Of a stretch of DNA of 64,000 nt, positions 12,161-22,899 are shown in pieces. Below the pieces are notes generated by a model that saw nothing but the letters and a program-made list of their open reading frames with translations, searched no databases and was not told where the DNA came from. Source of the stretch: Dichetophora obliterata (taxonomy: Eukaryota > Arthropoda > Insecta > Diptera > Sciomyzidae); NCBI GenBank assembly GCA_963920525.1, contig OY986436.1, forward strand, positions 88,537,970 through 88,601,969, in the 5' to 3' direction. The first letter of the stretch is position 1, and every line of letters begins with the position of its first letter. The position numbers were made by a program, and so were the translations under genes.

Positions 12161-13308
12161 CCATCAAACTCTAAAACATGCTTTGAATGTTGTATTGAAA
12201 TCAAAGTAGTTCAGTTGTGAAGTTGAATTGCCGGATATTGGTTGATTTGTTTTTGCCGCTAAATAAAAATAATTTTTCGCTTCTAAGTGAAAAAGGTCAT
12301 AATTGTTTAACATAAAAAATTAAAATGCAATTGAATAAAAGCATCGAAAGGGAAGCTTTAGAAATATTTAATTCTAAGCAAATTAAAATACCTAAAAGGA
12401 AAATGTTTTACTGCTTCCAGAAAATTACTGCAATTTATATGAGTTTACAAGTGATTTCGGAAGCGAAGAAATTAAATTAATGCATCATAAATCATTATGG
12501 AAATGGTTATTTAGTTTTATGTTCTTATTAAAAATTACTAATTTTATAACTTTTGTCGATTCTTTTGATTTTATATTCTGAAAAAATAAGCATCTTAAAA
12601 ATTACATATGTGAAAAATTATAAAATTTAAAAATACAATAAAAACTAAGAAATAAATCAACGAATTAGAAACACAATATAAAAGTATTTTACAATTTATT
12701 GAAAATTGGGGATTAATTTTTTTTAATATTATTGAAGCGGTAGGTTTCTATACCACACACAGTGTATGATCTGGTAATAACGAAACGGTCAGCTTTAGTG
12801 CTTTTAAAAGCGCACTTTTTCATAACATCTCAAAGGTACGTTTCTGTACCGTTCTGCAAGTATTTGTACCATTTTTCATATATCTTAACGGATTTTCATT
12901 TCATGTGTAAAATGTACCATTTTCATGCTGTTTTCAGTAGCAGAAACGTATGAACACACACAGCGAGAGGATAATAAAACGTGCTGTTTTCGTACCGATT
13001 GGCTAGCTGGGTATAGGTTTGTGTGTGTTGGCGTTCACCGAAAATTGTATAAATGTGTTGGAGCTTCGGTTAGATAGCAATCTGGCAACTCTGTTCTCTT
13101 GCTAAGACGTCTTGCTAACTTTGTCTGTTAGTTAAATTCTTTTATTTAATCTTAAATTGTACTAATTAAAGTAATTATTAGTGTTAACTATATAACTACG
13201 GCTTGTTATCAGTCTCAAGATAAAATTTCCTGTTTTTGCTGTTTTTTTTGCTATCAACTTGATGGTTACTGCTTTGTGTGCTACATAACCTCACTTTCAT
13301 TTGCCAGT

Positions 13309-14736
13309 ATGGTCGATTGCTGCTGTATTTGCAAGTCGGAGTGGAACACTTATGGTGCTTTTATTTCCTGTAAGGGTTGCTCTGAAAAGTATCACGCTAA
13401 TTGTGCTGGGCTGCCTGTTAAAATTGGGGATGCCTTGTCTGACTCTAAGAATAATGGTTTAGTGTGGAAATGCTTCAGCTGTCGCAGTGTGCCGGCTAGT
13501 GATCTGCTCGGCTTATTATCAGTTTTGAAGAAGTCGACGGCGGGAATTGCGGATGACGTGGCGCGCCTCCAGAGCATGGTGTCTCTTCATGCAGAATACT
13601 GCAACAAACCATATGATAATTCCATCTCTGATACTGGTTCTAAGAATAATGTTCAATCAGGCAGGAGGGTTACTAGAGCTAATCAGAAGTCTAGAAAGGC
13701 AAATTGCATTACATCTGATACGGATTCCAGTGTTGTTGTTGCCAGTGTCTTTGCTGCGCCATCCTTAGTTAACCGATCATTGCAAAGTGATGCTATTATT
13801 TCTAATTCGGTTATCGAAAAAACTCCTACTGATACTCAATCATCTGCTACTACGCTGGCTCCCATTTCGGAAACTGCGGCCGTGACTCAATTTGTAGCTG
13901 CTGATCAAATCATGGTTAATGCTCTTCCGTGTGCTGGTACTGTTGTTATGCAAACACTCCCTACTGCTGCTGCTGCTTTGCAAATTGATGTTGATGCGCA
14001 AATCACTGTAAATCATAATGCTGCTGCTCAATCTATTGCTGCTGCTCAATCTATTGCTGCTGTGAGATCTGCAGATGGTGGTCATATTGTCAATGCAGAG
14101 CAACTCTCTGCTGTTCAATCGGAACCTGAATCGCAATCTGCTGCTGTGAAATCTCTTTCTGATGCTCAATTTATTGTTTCGGTTCAACCGAAACCTCAAT
14201 CTCATCCTACTGTTGCGAATTCTCAATCGATTGGATACTCTACAATTACAACTGAAATGGTATCTCGGCCTATTTGTTCTACATTATTAAATATTGCTCC
14301 TAGTTATGCCACGGCACTCCGAATGAATGGTTCACAAGCGGCTGACATCGCTTCTACGTCATCTATAGTCGATCTACAGCCGAATAATGATCCGAATTGT
14401 GAACTGGTTGTTGTTCATCGTGCTCCACGGAAATCTTTATTCATTTCTCGCTTAGCTTCATCCACTACTGAGGAAAATGTGTTAAATTACATTAAGAATA
14501 AAGTTGGATTTTCACCTCTAGCCCTTGAGTCGCTGTGGTGTCACAAGTTTGTTTTACCTGAATCTAGGAATTTTTCATCGTTCAAATTATCGGTTGTAGC
14601 CAGTGATTTTGAATCGTTACTAAGCAAGGATGTTTGGCCTACGGGAGCCATCGTTCATGAATTCGTACCACGAAGTAGTCTAAATCATCGAAATAAGACT
14701 CAGGCTATTTCTGTCCGTGCAAAAAACTATTATTAA
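13309..14736 (+). CDS. Non-LTR ORF1 with N-terminal PHD-type zinc finger
   Basis: The Met at 13309 (MVDCCCICKSEW) was preferred over the upstream Met at 13276 because the zinc finger begins right after it. Residues about 4-60 fit a C4HC3 PHD finger: CCCIC, then ISCKGCSEKYHANC, then WKCFSC. The middle is low-complexity, rich in Ala, Gln, Ser and Val, with repeated AAQSIAAAQSIAA units. The C-terminal 110 residues (KSLFISRLASSTTEENV onward) look like the RNA-binding or esterase-free tail seen in PHD-bearing ORF1 proteins. The frame is intact. It probably binds the element RNA; the PHD finger could contact chromatin. ORF2 follows almost without a gap in the +1 frame. Confidence 0.75.
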   Translation: MVDCCCICKSEWNTYGAFISCKGCSEKYHANCAGLPVKIGDALSDSKNNGLVWKCFSCRSVPASDLLGLLSVLKKSTAGIADDVARLQSMVSLHAEYCNKPYDNSISDTGSKNNVQSGRRVTRANQKSRKANCITSDTDSSVVVASVFAAPSLVNRSLQSDAIISNSVIEKTPTDTQSSATTLAPISETAAVTQFVAADQIMVNALPCAGTVVMQTLPTAAAALQIDVDAQITVNHNAAAQSIAAAQSIAAVRSADGGHIVNAEQLSAVQSEPESQSAAVKSLSDAQFIVSVQPKPQSHPTVANSQSIGYSTITTEMVSRPICSTLLNIAPSYATALRMNGSQAADIASTSSIVDLQPNNDPNCELVVVHRAPRKSLFISRLASSTTEENVLNYIKNKVGFSPLALESLWCHKFVLPESRNFSSFKLSVVASDFESLLSKDVWPTGAIVHEFVPRSSLNHRNKTQAISVRAKNYY

Positions 14737-17712
14737 CACCTGGATGTGAAAACTCTGCATCAGTTTCAACGCCTTCAAATTATAATCTTTCAAGTTCCTA
14801 CTCTAAAAACCAGCATGGATCTAGTCATAGGTATTCTTTATATTATCAGAATATTGGTGGCATGAGATCTAAAATTAATAACTTTTTTGTATCCTCTTGT
14901 GGTTTAGATTTTGATATTATAATTTTTACAGAAACATGGCTGTCTAGCAGTCATCTAACTTCTGAAATATTCAATGGCTCTTCGTACAATGTGTTTCGTA
15001 AGGATCGCTGCTCTTTAACTTCTGGGCTTTCTCGTGGAGGAGGGGTTCTTATTGCGATTAAACACTCATTCTCCTGTACCCAGATTGAGCTTCCTTATAA
15101 CAAAGTTGTTCTGCCGGCTGTTTTTGACATTGATCAGATTATCATTAAACTCTTTGTGGATCGTTTATTTGAACTTTTTATTATTGCAAGTTATATTCCA
15201 CCAGGAGCTCTATAATGCTCATTTCGATAACTGCCGTTCTGTTCTTGATAATCTCTCTAACTCTCAACATGTAGTATTTGTTGGGGACTTCAATCTGGGG
15301 AATATTATTTGGAAGCCTGACTGGGATGAATCTTACCTTCTCCCATTCAACGCACACGGTACAGTTGAAAACCTTTTAGTTGACTTTTTCACTCGTCATG
15401 ACTTGGCCCAAATAAATGATATTTCCAATGATCTTAATCGAATTCTTGATCTTGTTTTTGTTGATAAAGAATTTGATTTTTCCTTAGAATCTCCTATCTC
15501 ACCTTTGTTCCATGGTACCATCCATCATAAGCCAATTTTAATTGAATTTACATCTTATCAATACAAAAAAGCGGTCACTAGTGTGAACTTTTCGTTAAAT
15601 TTTAAAAATGCGGATTTTAATGCGATGAATGCATTGTTGTCTTCAATTTCGTGGAATTCGGTCCTTGATAACTCGGACCTGTCTGTGGCTTATGAAAATT
15701 TTTTATCAATTTTAAAGGATTCGGTGAATAGATTTGTTCCCCGTTCTCAGATATCGAAAAATAACAACCCTCCTTGGTTTAATAAAAGACTTACCAACCT
15801 CAAGAACAAAAAAAACAAAGCTTTCAAACATTATAGATGCAGTAATTCTAATAGTGATCTGAAGTCCGTTTACCTATCTCTCCAGCTTCAATTTGACACT
15901 CTTAACAAATTTCTTTATAACTCTTACATCAGTTCTACTGAACTGACCATCAAACAAAATAGCAAACATTTTTGGATTTTCATTAACAATAAAAGGAAAA
16001 CTAATGGTCTACCCAATTCTATGTGCTATCTTAGGTCCTCCTCTGATAGTACTCCATCTATCTGTAATTTTTTTGCCGATTACTTTAAATCCGTTTACTC
16101 CCCTGTAACTATATCTAATTCTGTGAATCCTGGTACACCTTTTGATTCTATTTTGGATCTAGGCGACCTATCATTTTCCCTTTCGGACATAAAATCCGGT
16201 CTAGAAAACCTCAAAAGTAGTTCATCGGCGGGTCCTGACGGTGTGGCTCAAATTGTTTTAAAGAATTGCGCATCTTCATTAGCTAATCCTCTTTTTATGA
16301 TTTTTAAAAAATCAATTTCTGAGGGATATTTTATTAACAGTTGGAAAATATCTCACATTATTCCTATCTTTAAGTCTGGTGCAAAACAAGAAGTTAAAAA
16401 TTATAGGCCTATTTCTAAATTATCGTGCATCCCCAAAGTCTTTGATAAAATTGTGTATGATAAATTATCTTTTCATGTCAAAAACATAATGTCACCGGTT
16501 CAGCATGGTTTCATAACTGGAAAGTCTACTGTATCCAATTTAACCCTTTTTTGTAACTCTGTGATGCGTAATTTTGAAGCCGGCTTACAAACTGATGTTA
16601 TTTATACCGACTTTGCTAAAGCGTTCGACAAAGTTGACCATAATCAACTTATTCTCAAACTTTCATCTCTTGGTGTTCACTCAAATCTCCTCAATTGGTT
16701 CAAATCCTACCTGTCAAATCGCATTCAACTAGTAAAAGTTAACGACTGCCTATCTTGCCCCTTTGTCGCTACATCTGGGGTTCCGCAAGGCAGCCACCTT
16801 GGGCCTCTCCTGTTTCTGCTGTTTATTAATGACCTGCCATTAGTAGTTAAATATTCTCATTGTCTTTTATTCGCTGACGACCTCAAACTTTTCCGCTCTA
16901 TAAATTCTTTTGCTGACGCCATTTTTCTTCAAAAGGACATTGAGTCTATCTTTGCATGGTGCGAGTTGAATAAACTGCCCCTTAATATCTCTAAATGCCA
17001 ATGTCTTTCATTTTATAGAGCTTCATTGCCTTTAATTAATAGTTATTTTATAAACTCTTGTGAACTAGAAAGAGTTTCCTGTAAGAAAGACCTCGGAATT
17101 TTGTTTGATACTCGTTTAAATTTTAAAGAACATATTAATCTCGTCATTAACAAGTCTAATTCTATGTTAGCCTTTTTAATCAGAAACGCAAAAGAATTTA
17201 AAGATCCCTACACCCTCATACTTCTCTATACTTCTCTGGTTAGACCTCATCTGGATTATTGCTCAGTTGTCTGGAATCCTTACTCGTCTACCCAAGCTCT
17301 AAGAATCGAAAGGGTTCAAAAGAAATTTACGAGATTTATGGTGTTCCAATTAAACTGGAATCTTCCTGAGCCTCTTTCCTATAGTACAAGGTGTGCCCTG
17401 ATTAATATTACTTCATTGAAGTCTAGGCGCCGAATTCAATCTATTATTTTTGTTCATGACTTGGTCCACTATCATATTCAAGACCCTACGCTACTTGCAA
17501 TGCTGGACTTTATTTCACCATCTCGGCATCTTCGTAGTCAGTTTAATTTCCGTGTTCCTTTCCATAGATGTGTTTATGCTCGGAACGAACCGATTACTCG
17601 TTGCATTATTGAGACGAATCAAATCTTGCCATTCATTGACATTTTTAACTCTACCACAAGAATGTGTTTTAAATCTCATCTCATGCTTCTACCAACATTT
17701 TATTCTAGTTAA
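14737..17712 (+). pseudogene. Non-LTR ORF2: endonuclease and reverse transcriptase, one frameshift
   Basis: The frame is open from before 14737 and shows the endonuclease start YYQNIGGMRSK at 14841, then IIIFTETWLSS and SRGGGVLIA. At about 15190-15205 the frame changes: SYIPPGAL meets a stop while LYNAHFDNC continues in the other frame, so a small indel has disrupted it. The endonuclease then continues with VVFVGDFNLG. RT motifs follow: SSSAGPDGVAQIVLK, VIYTDFAKAFDKVDHNQL, TSGVPQGSHLGPLLFLLF and LLFADDLKLF (the FADD catalytic box). The protein ends at 17712 with no RNase H, followed by a 3' UTR of about 270 bp. Confidence 0.9.
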
Positions 17713-17979
17713 TCATATTCTTTTTGGCATTATTTACTCTATTCATCACTTTATATTTAATTGTGCTTTATTTATTTTAATGTCATTTAATTCTTTGTTA
17801 AGTTTTGTATTCAATCTTGTGATAAATCTTTATTTCATTAAAGTTAAGTAACATTTTACTTATTTCTTTTTCTCTTGTCATTATATTTATTAAATAAATT
17901 TTGTTAGTGTAATTTAGTGAATTTTTAATGTATATATCTTGTTCATAAGTAGTCTGTAAGAGTTGTCTCTGTTTGATGA

Positions 17980-18017
17980 AAATACAAAAATACAAATACA
18001 AATACAAATACAAATAC
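17980..18017 (+). repeat. 3' tail repeat of the CR1/Jockey-like element
   Basis: AATAC/AAATAC units in tandem, the kind of short tail left by target-primed reverse transcription in elements lacking poly(A). Confidence 0.7.
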
Positions 18018-18074
18018 AGATATGTCTTGCTGGGTTAATGAGTGAACACCTCCTGTGGATTTGACAGTTTGAGA

Positions 18075-18082
18075 TATAAAAG
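18075..18082 (+). promoter_or_regulatory. Possible TATA box of TM9SF4
   Basis: TATAAAAG lies 152 bp upstream of the proposed start codon and about 57 bp after the retroelement tail. The 5' leader would then be about 120 nt. A second TATAAAAAG lies near 18155. Only the sequence match supports this. Confidence 0.3.
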
Positions 18083-18226
18083 AAGTATTTGTGGCAACGC
18101 TGTGCTGTATGTGGACAGAAAAGAAAAACTATCAACGAAAATTTCTATGTGCGGCTATAAAAAGCAATAATACGAATATCCAATAAATATTCATTAATTG
18201 CAAGATAATTTTGCCATTCCATAAAT

Positions 18227-19150
18227 ATGATGGTAAAGCTTTTGCATTTAAGTAATATATTTGTCGGGATTTGTTTATTAAAGTTTTCTCGAAGATATGT
18301 AGTCGTGCCAAGACACGTACTACTTTTAATATTTTGCCAATATGTGTAATTAAATTTATTTTCCTTCCAATAGTTCCTGTCGTTTATTTACGGACTACTT
18401 CTGCTGCTTCTTCAGGAGGGAGTAATTGTATGGGGCTTTTATGTACCCGGTGTGGCACCCGTAGAATTTGTGCGTGGCCAAAAAATCGATGTTAAGGCAG
18501 TCAAAATGACGAGCAGTCGAACACAGCTCCCGTATCAGTACTACTCGCTGCAGTTATGCCTTCCAAAAAATGGCACTCTCATATACAAGTCTGAAAATCT
18601 AGGTGAGGTATTACGAGGAGATCGCATTGTAAATACACCATACGAGGTTCAAATGGCTGAAAACATCAATTGCAAGCTACTCTGCAACAAGAAAGATCAA
18701 CCAATGAACTGGGACAAGGATCAATCTAAGATGGTCGTAGAGCGAATACGACATGAGTATTTCGTGCATTTGTAAGACCAATAAATAACTTTATTTTATA
18801 TAAGAGATTCACCAAATGTATTTAGGCTAGTTGATAATCTACCAGTAGCTACTCGCATTGTTAATCCTAAAAATCCAAATGAAGTTAATTTCGAGCATGG
18901 CTATCGCTTGGGTCAAATGGATGGAGATGACACATATATCCACAACCATTTAAAGTTTATACTATCCTTTCACATGCACACCAAGTAATTCTTTAAAAGT
19001 TCTTAAATTTCCTTAAACTTATTGAAATAACTTTATAGAAATAAATACCGCGTTGTTGGTTTTGAAGTGGAGACAATATCAATAAATTTTAAAGAAATTA
19101 AGTTTGAAGGCGATACATGCAATTTTCCGGATAATGCGCGCCCGCAATTG
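18227..19150 (+). CDS. TM9SF4: TM9SF4, coding exons 1-4 (N-terminal lumenal domain)
   Basis: Transmembrane 9 superfamily member 4, a nonaspanin of endosomes and Golgi that helps sort membrane proteins and is linked to phagocytosis and adhesion in flies. Exon 1 is 18227-18232 (two Met codons), then 18374-18771, 18826-18984 and 19039-19150, all with GT-AG borders. Joining exons 1 and 2 gives a good signal peptide (MMFLSFIYGLLLLLLQEG) followed by FYVPGVAP. Diagnostic stretches are TSSRTQLPYQYYSL, ENLGEVLRGDRIVNTPYEV, LVDNLPVATR, FEHGYRLGQ and YRVVGFEVE, all matching TM9SF4 rather than TM9SF1-3. Codon phases agree at every join. The tiny first exon is the least certain part. Confidence 0.9.
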
Positions 19151-20154
19151 GTAACTATTAAACAGACTTGATGAATTTGCAATATATGTAATAGGAAAAA
19201 ATTAGTATTTCTGTTTTGAGCGCTTTTTCAAATAGAGTGTTCAAATGTTTTAGAAAATTCGTCCTATTCGTATAAATGCTGCAAGGAAGACAACAGAAAT
19301 ATAAAGTCGATTTAGTGAATTCGATTTTTATAAAATCAAAAAATAACAGTGCAGTGTAATTGCTCAGAGGTAAGGTGACAGTAATATAAGTTTGAGGAAA
19401 TATAAAATAATGCATATTCCGCCGTACTATATACAATTTATATTCAGGCATACGTGCAGTTTACAGCCCACGCGTAAATAATTTTTTCTTCATTTTTATT
19501 AAATGTATATGAGCCTCCTAAGTCCAAAAATTCGCCAAAGTTCTATAATTCAGTGCAAAGTTTGGGTGGAAGTTTAACCTGTAACATTATAATACTTAAA
19601 TTTAACACGTAAACCACTGCTTAAAATTATCGCGAAAAATACAAGAACTTTAACCCTCTTAGATCGCAGTTCTTTATTTTGGTATATTTTAAGAGAATTT
19701 AAAAGACAAGACAAATTGTTATTAAAAATCGCGGCGCTTCCTTTAACCATCGTTTCTTTAACTATATAATTTACTATGTAAATATTTAACAATTTTCTTT
19801 CTTTATCCACAGTTTATTTAACAGTTCCTAAATATGTAAAAAATACTTATTACAGTAATAATATTTTATGGCTTTTAAGTGTATAACTTACTCTGTACAT
19901 GTTTTAAAAATTTCTCAAAACATAATCGTTCATGTAAATATTCAACTTACTTCGTAAATACTCCTCCATCATATATACCTTATATGCCTTAGTTATACCT
20001 TAGTTACTTAGTAAATATTTGCAAAATTGTATTAATTTTATCAATTTATTTAAAAATCACAAACATCGCCATCGGCACCAATGAAAACATCTTGGTCAAT
20101 ATTTAAATTTTTCTCATTTGGAGCCTTCATGTTTTCATAATCACAAATTCTTCA

Positions 20155-20487
20155 CATATTTATCTGTCCAATACATTTTTAGAACTTCAATTATGCATAA
20201 AAAGTAAAAAGTTTTTTTGTATACGGAAAAAACTTTTTAAAAATTTCACTATTTTTATCTCTTTAACCACTTAAGTTGCTAATTTTTTTTGCAGATTTGT
20301 ATTAAGGGGCTCTAAATACACAATTTTATCTGTCTAATGCATTCTTAGAACTTCACTTATTCCTAAAAAGTAAAGATTTTTGTATACGGAAAAAGCCACT
20401 TTTTCAAACTTTCACGATTCGACCACTTGAGACCGACTTTTTTTAGCAGATTTGGATTAAGGGGGCTCTAAATACACATTTCGAAAA
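20155..20487. repeat. Two-copy imperfect tandem repeat, about 165-bp period
   Basis: Two units share TATCTGTC(C/T)AAT, TAGAACTTCA, TTTTTGTATACGGAAAAA, GCAGATTTG and AAGGGGCTCTAAATACAC in the same order. Confidence 0.65.
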
Positions 20488-20961
20488 AAGGCGTGGGCTG
20501 TAAGTGCAATTATTCCTTTTTTTGTATCGGTTTGCCGTTGGATATTAAATGGGGTCCCATGTTATACTTAAAGTCACATTATATGAGCTTCCATAACTTC
20601 ACTTGGATCACTATATGGGTTTGCGCTGTTGCGATGCTTTGCCAATGCGCAGTAAAATAGTTTTGTAGAACGATCGATTTGGAAAAAAGAAAAATTCAAA
20701 AATTATATCTGAAACCTTAAGAAAATATCCGGACGGTGTATTTTTTTAGTCATTTTCGAATTAACCGCTCATCTAATCTAGTGAATTCCGCCAAATAAAT
20801 TTAACTTTGCGTTTTTCATTTTGCTGGAACGCTTTACGATTGCAGTGTTGCATTGAATTTCTTCATAGAACGTTATGCTTTAGTACTGCTGCAATATTGC
20901 AGCCGTATGTGAACGCCGAATAAACTCTTTATCTCAAATCAGTTGGCAGCACATTGACATA

Positions 20962-21683
20962 TGGGCATTTCCACAGAAAAGTCTACCGTGACCAAAAAAT
21001 TAAAAGTTTTTTAAAACTTATTATTTTATGATATTATCTAAGAGAAACATTTTCATTTTATTAATTTAAGCAATTTGTACATAAATTCGTTTACCGTTAT
21101 GATCAAAACGTCTGCACTGTTTCACAAATGTAGTTTTTCTTTTTCGTAAATGTTTCGTAAGCTTTTTTGTTTTAGTAAAAATGGAAGGTATTGGGTAAAG
21201 ATAATAAAAAAATGGTTGAGGCAAGGAAAGGACAATATGTTAAATTTGTTTTTTAATTACTAAATCACATAATTGCTTAGCTACCTAATTACATAATTAC
21301 CCAATTAAACTGAAATGGAAATTAAAGTAACGTAACGCCAGATCAAAAAGGCTAATTAAAAAAAACCAGAGAATTTTTTAAATTTGATAACTTGGAAAAT
21401 AATTTTATGTTATTTCAAATCCTTCTAAAAAAAGTTGTATACAAAAAGTCTTGCCTAATTCAGAGAGTTTTGCAAATTTTGTAATCCAAGTCAAAAATCA
21501 ACGTAACGCCAGCACATGTTTTTGCTTATATTTCTAAATCTTTATGGTCGATTGTTTTGATTATTTTTACTTTATATAGTGCTACTTAATTACTACGCAA
21601 CTATCAAAAATTACACATTTTCATTATTTTTTTTTAAAATTTTTTCGTATAAATTGTCCGTAACGCCAATTTGGAAATGCCCA
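20962..21683. mobile_element. TA-flanked MITE (Tc1/mariner-like)
   Basis: Terminal repeats TGGGCATTTCCA and its inverse TGGAAATGCCCA are flanked by TA on both sides (20960-20961 and 21684-21685). A GTAACGCCA-like motif recurs near 21332, 21502 and 21660, and in variant form near the left end. No transposase remains. Confidence 0.65.
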
Positions 21684-21768
21684 TATCGAATTTTAGTGGG
21701 TGTGAAGAAGTTGGTTAATTTTACTTAAAAAAGGGTCAAAATCATTGAAAATATGGTCTTTTGACAAT

Positions 21769-22438
21769 CAGGGGTGTTGTGGAAACACACAGAATTGAAA
21801 CAGAATCGATTTTGAAAACGATATCGGTTTCAAATGATGTCATGACACAAAATCGGTTTTGTTCTTTTCGAAGTAAGGCAAATCGATTTCGAACATAAGC
21901 AAAACCGACAATTGAAACAACTGTTTTTCCGGCGGATAGCGAATTTTATTTCGTGGATTTTTGTGTTGCTATTTAGTTTGTTATTTACCCATATATGAAT
22001 ATATGCTCTAATTTTTCATGCTAATTTGTTCACCAATACCAGCTAAATAAGGAAGCGTTTGTTATGGTGACTTATTTAACAAGTGACTTTTCTTTTTTGG
22101 TGAGGTCCTTACTATTGCAATTTGGGCTGCGATCTTTTGTTTTCCCTTAATAAAAAATGCAAAAAATTATTAAAATCGTTCACTTCTTCAATTTTCGTAA
22201 CTTTCCGTGGCTTTGCAGAAACAGACAACTTCAGAAGAATTCAGACAACTGTCAGCTGCTCGTTTTTAAACCGTCAACTAAATCGACAAATCAGTTTCTC
22301 CGATACCTAATATCGACAAAAAACCAATTTCGAAAATGAAACCAGTTTCTAAATCCATAATCGTTTCTATGACACCAAAATTAAATCTGCCGATTTCAAA
22401 ACCGATTCTGACAACTGTCAATTTCCACAACACCCCAG
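21769..22438. mobile_element. hAT-type MITE, complete copy
   Basis: The ends CAGGGGTGTTGTGGAAA and its inverse (CTGGGGTGTTGTGGAAA) resemble hAT termini. The interior contains repeated ACGATATCGGTTTC and AAACCGATTCTGACAA motifs. A second copy of the family is split by insertions between 53055 and 61989. No clean 8-bp duplication was found here, so either the borders have mutated or the call of the exact edge is off by a few bases. Confidence 0.7.
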
Positions 22439-22899
22439 ATTAATAGGGCCTTAACAAAAAAAAATTATAAGAAATGAATTACAAGTTTATAACAAAATAG
22501 TTAATAATCGTTTAAAAGTGGTAATTCAATATTGAAGTCTTTCTATTTAGATACATATATAAGAACTTATTTTAATTGAACTTATTTAAAATCTCTCTAA
22601 TCGATATGACATAGACCACAAATGTTGTTGTTTACGTACTTTAGGTAAAGAAATAATTGTTTTAAAAGTCAGTTCATCGATAAAGTACATACTTAACACT
22701 TTAAACATTTTACAAATCAAAACCTACAGTCTATATATGAATAAAAGCTTTTTATATCAGTCTTTTTGCACAGTTTTATCTGTAAAAGTGGTTTTTAAAT
22801 AGGAAATATTTTAAAATTAAGTATATAATAAAATAAGTAAAGTAAATAGTCTTACTCTATAAGTTCAACTTTCTTAAGATCATTTAGCGACGAACTTGT

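Larger units (their letters stand above)
13080..18019 (+). mobile_element. CR1/Jockey-like non-LTR retrotransposon
   Basis: A two-ORF element on the plus strand. ORF1 has a PHD finger, ORF2 an AP-type endonuclease plus RT and no RNase H, and the 3' end is a short (AAATAC)-type repeat tail at 17980-18017. The 5' boundary is uncertain and was set in the leader upstream of ORF1; no target duplication was found. ORF2 carries one frameshift. The element ends about 210 bp before the TM9SF4 start codon, in the same orientation, so it could have altered that promoter. Confidence 0.85.

Noticed and set aside
13840..14226. Minus-strand ORF of 128 codons over the retroelement ORF1
   Set aside because: It is a shadow of the repetitive Ala/Gln codons in ORF1 and resembles no protein.
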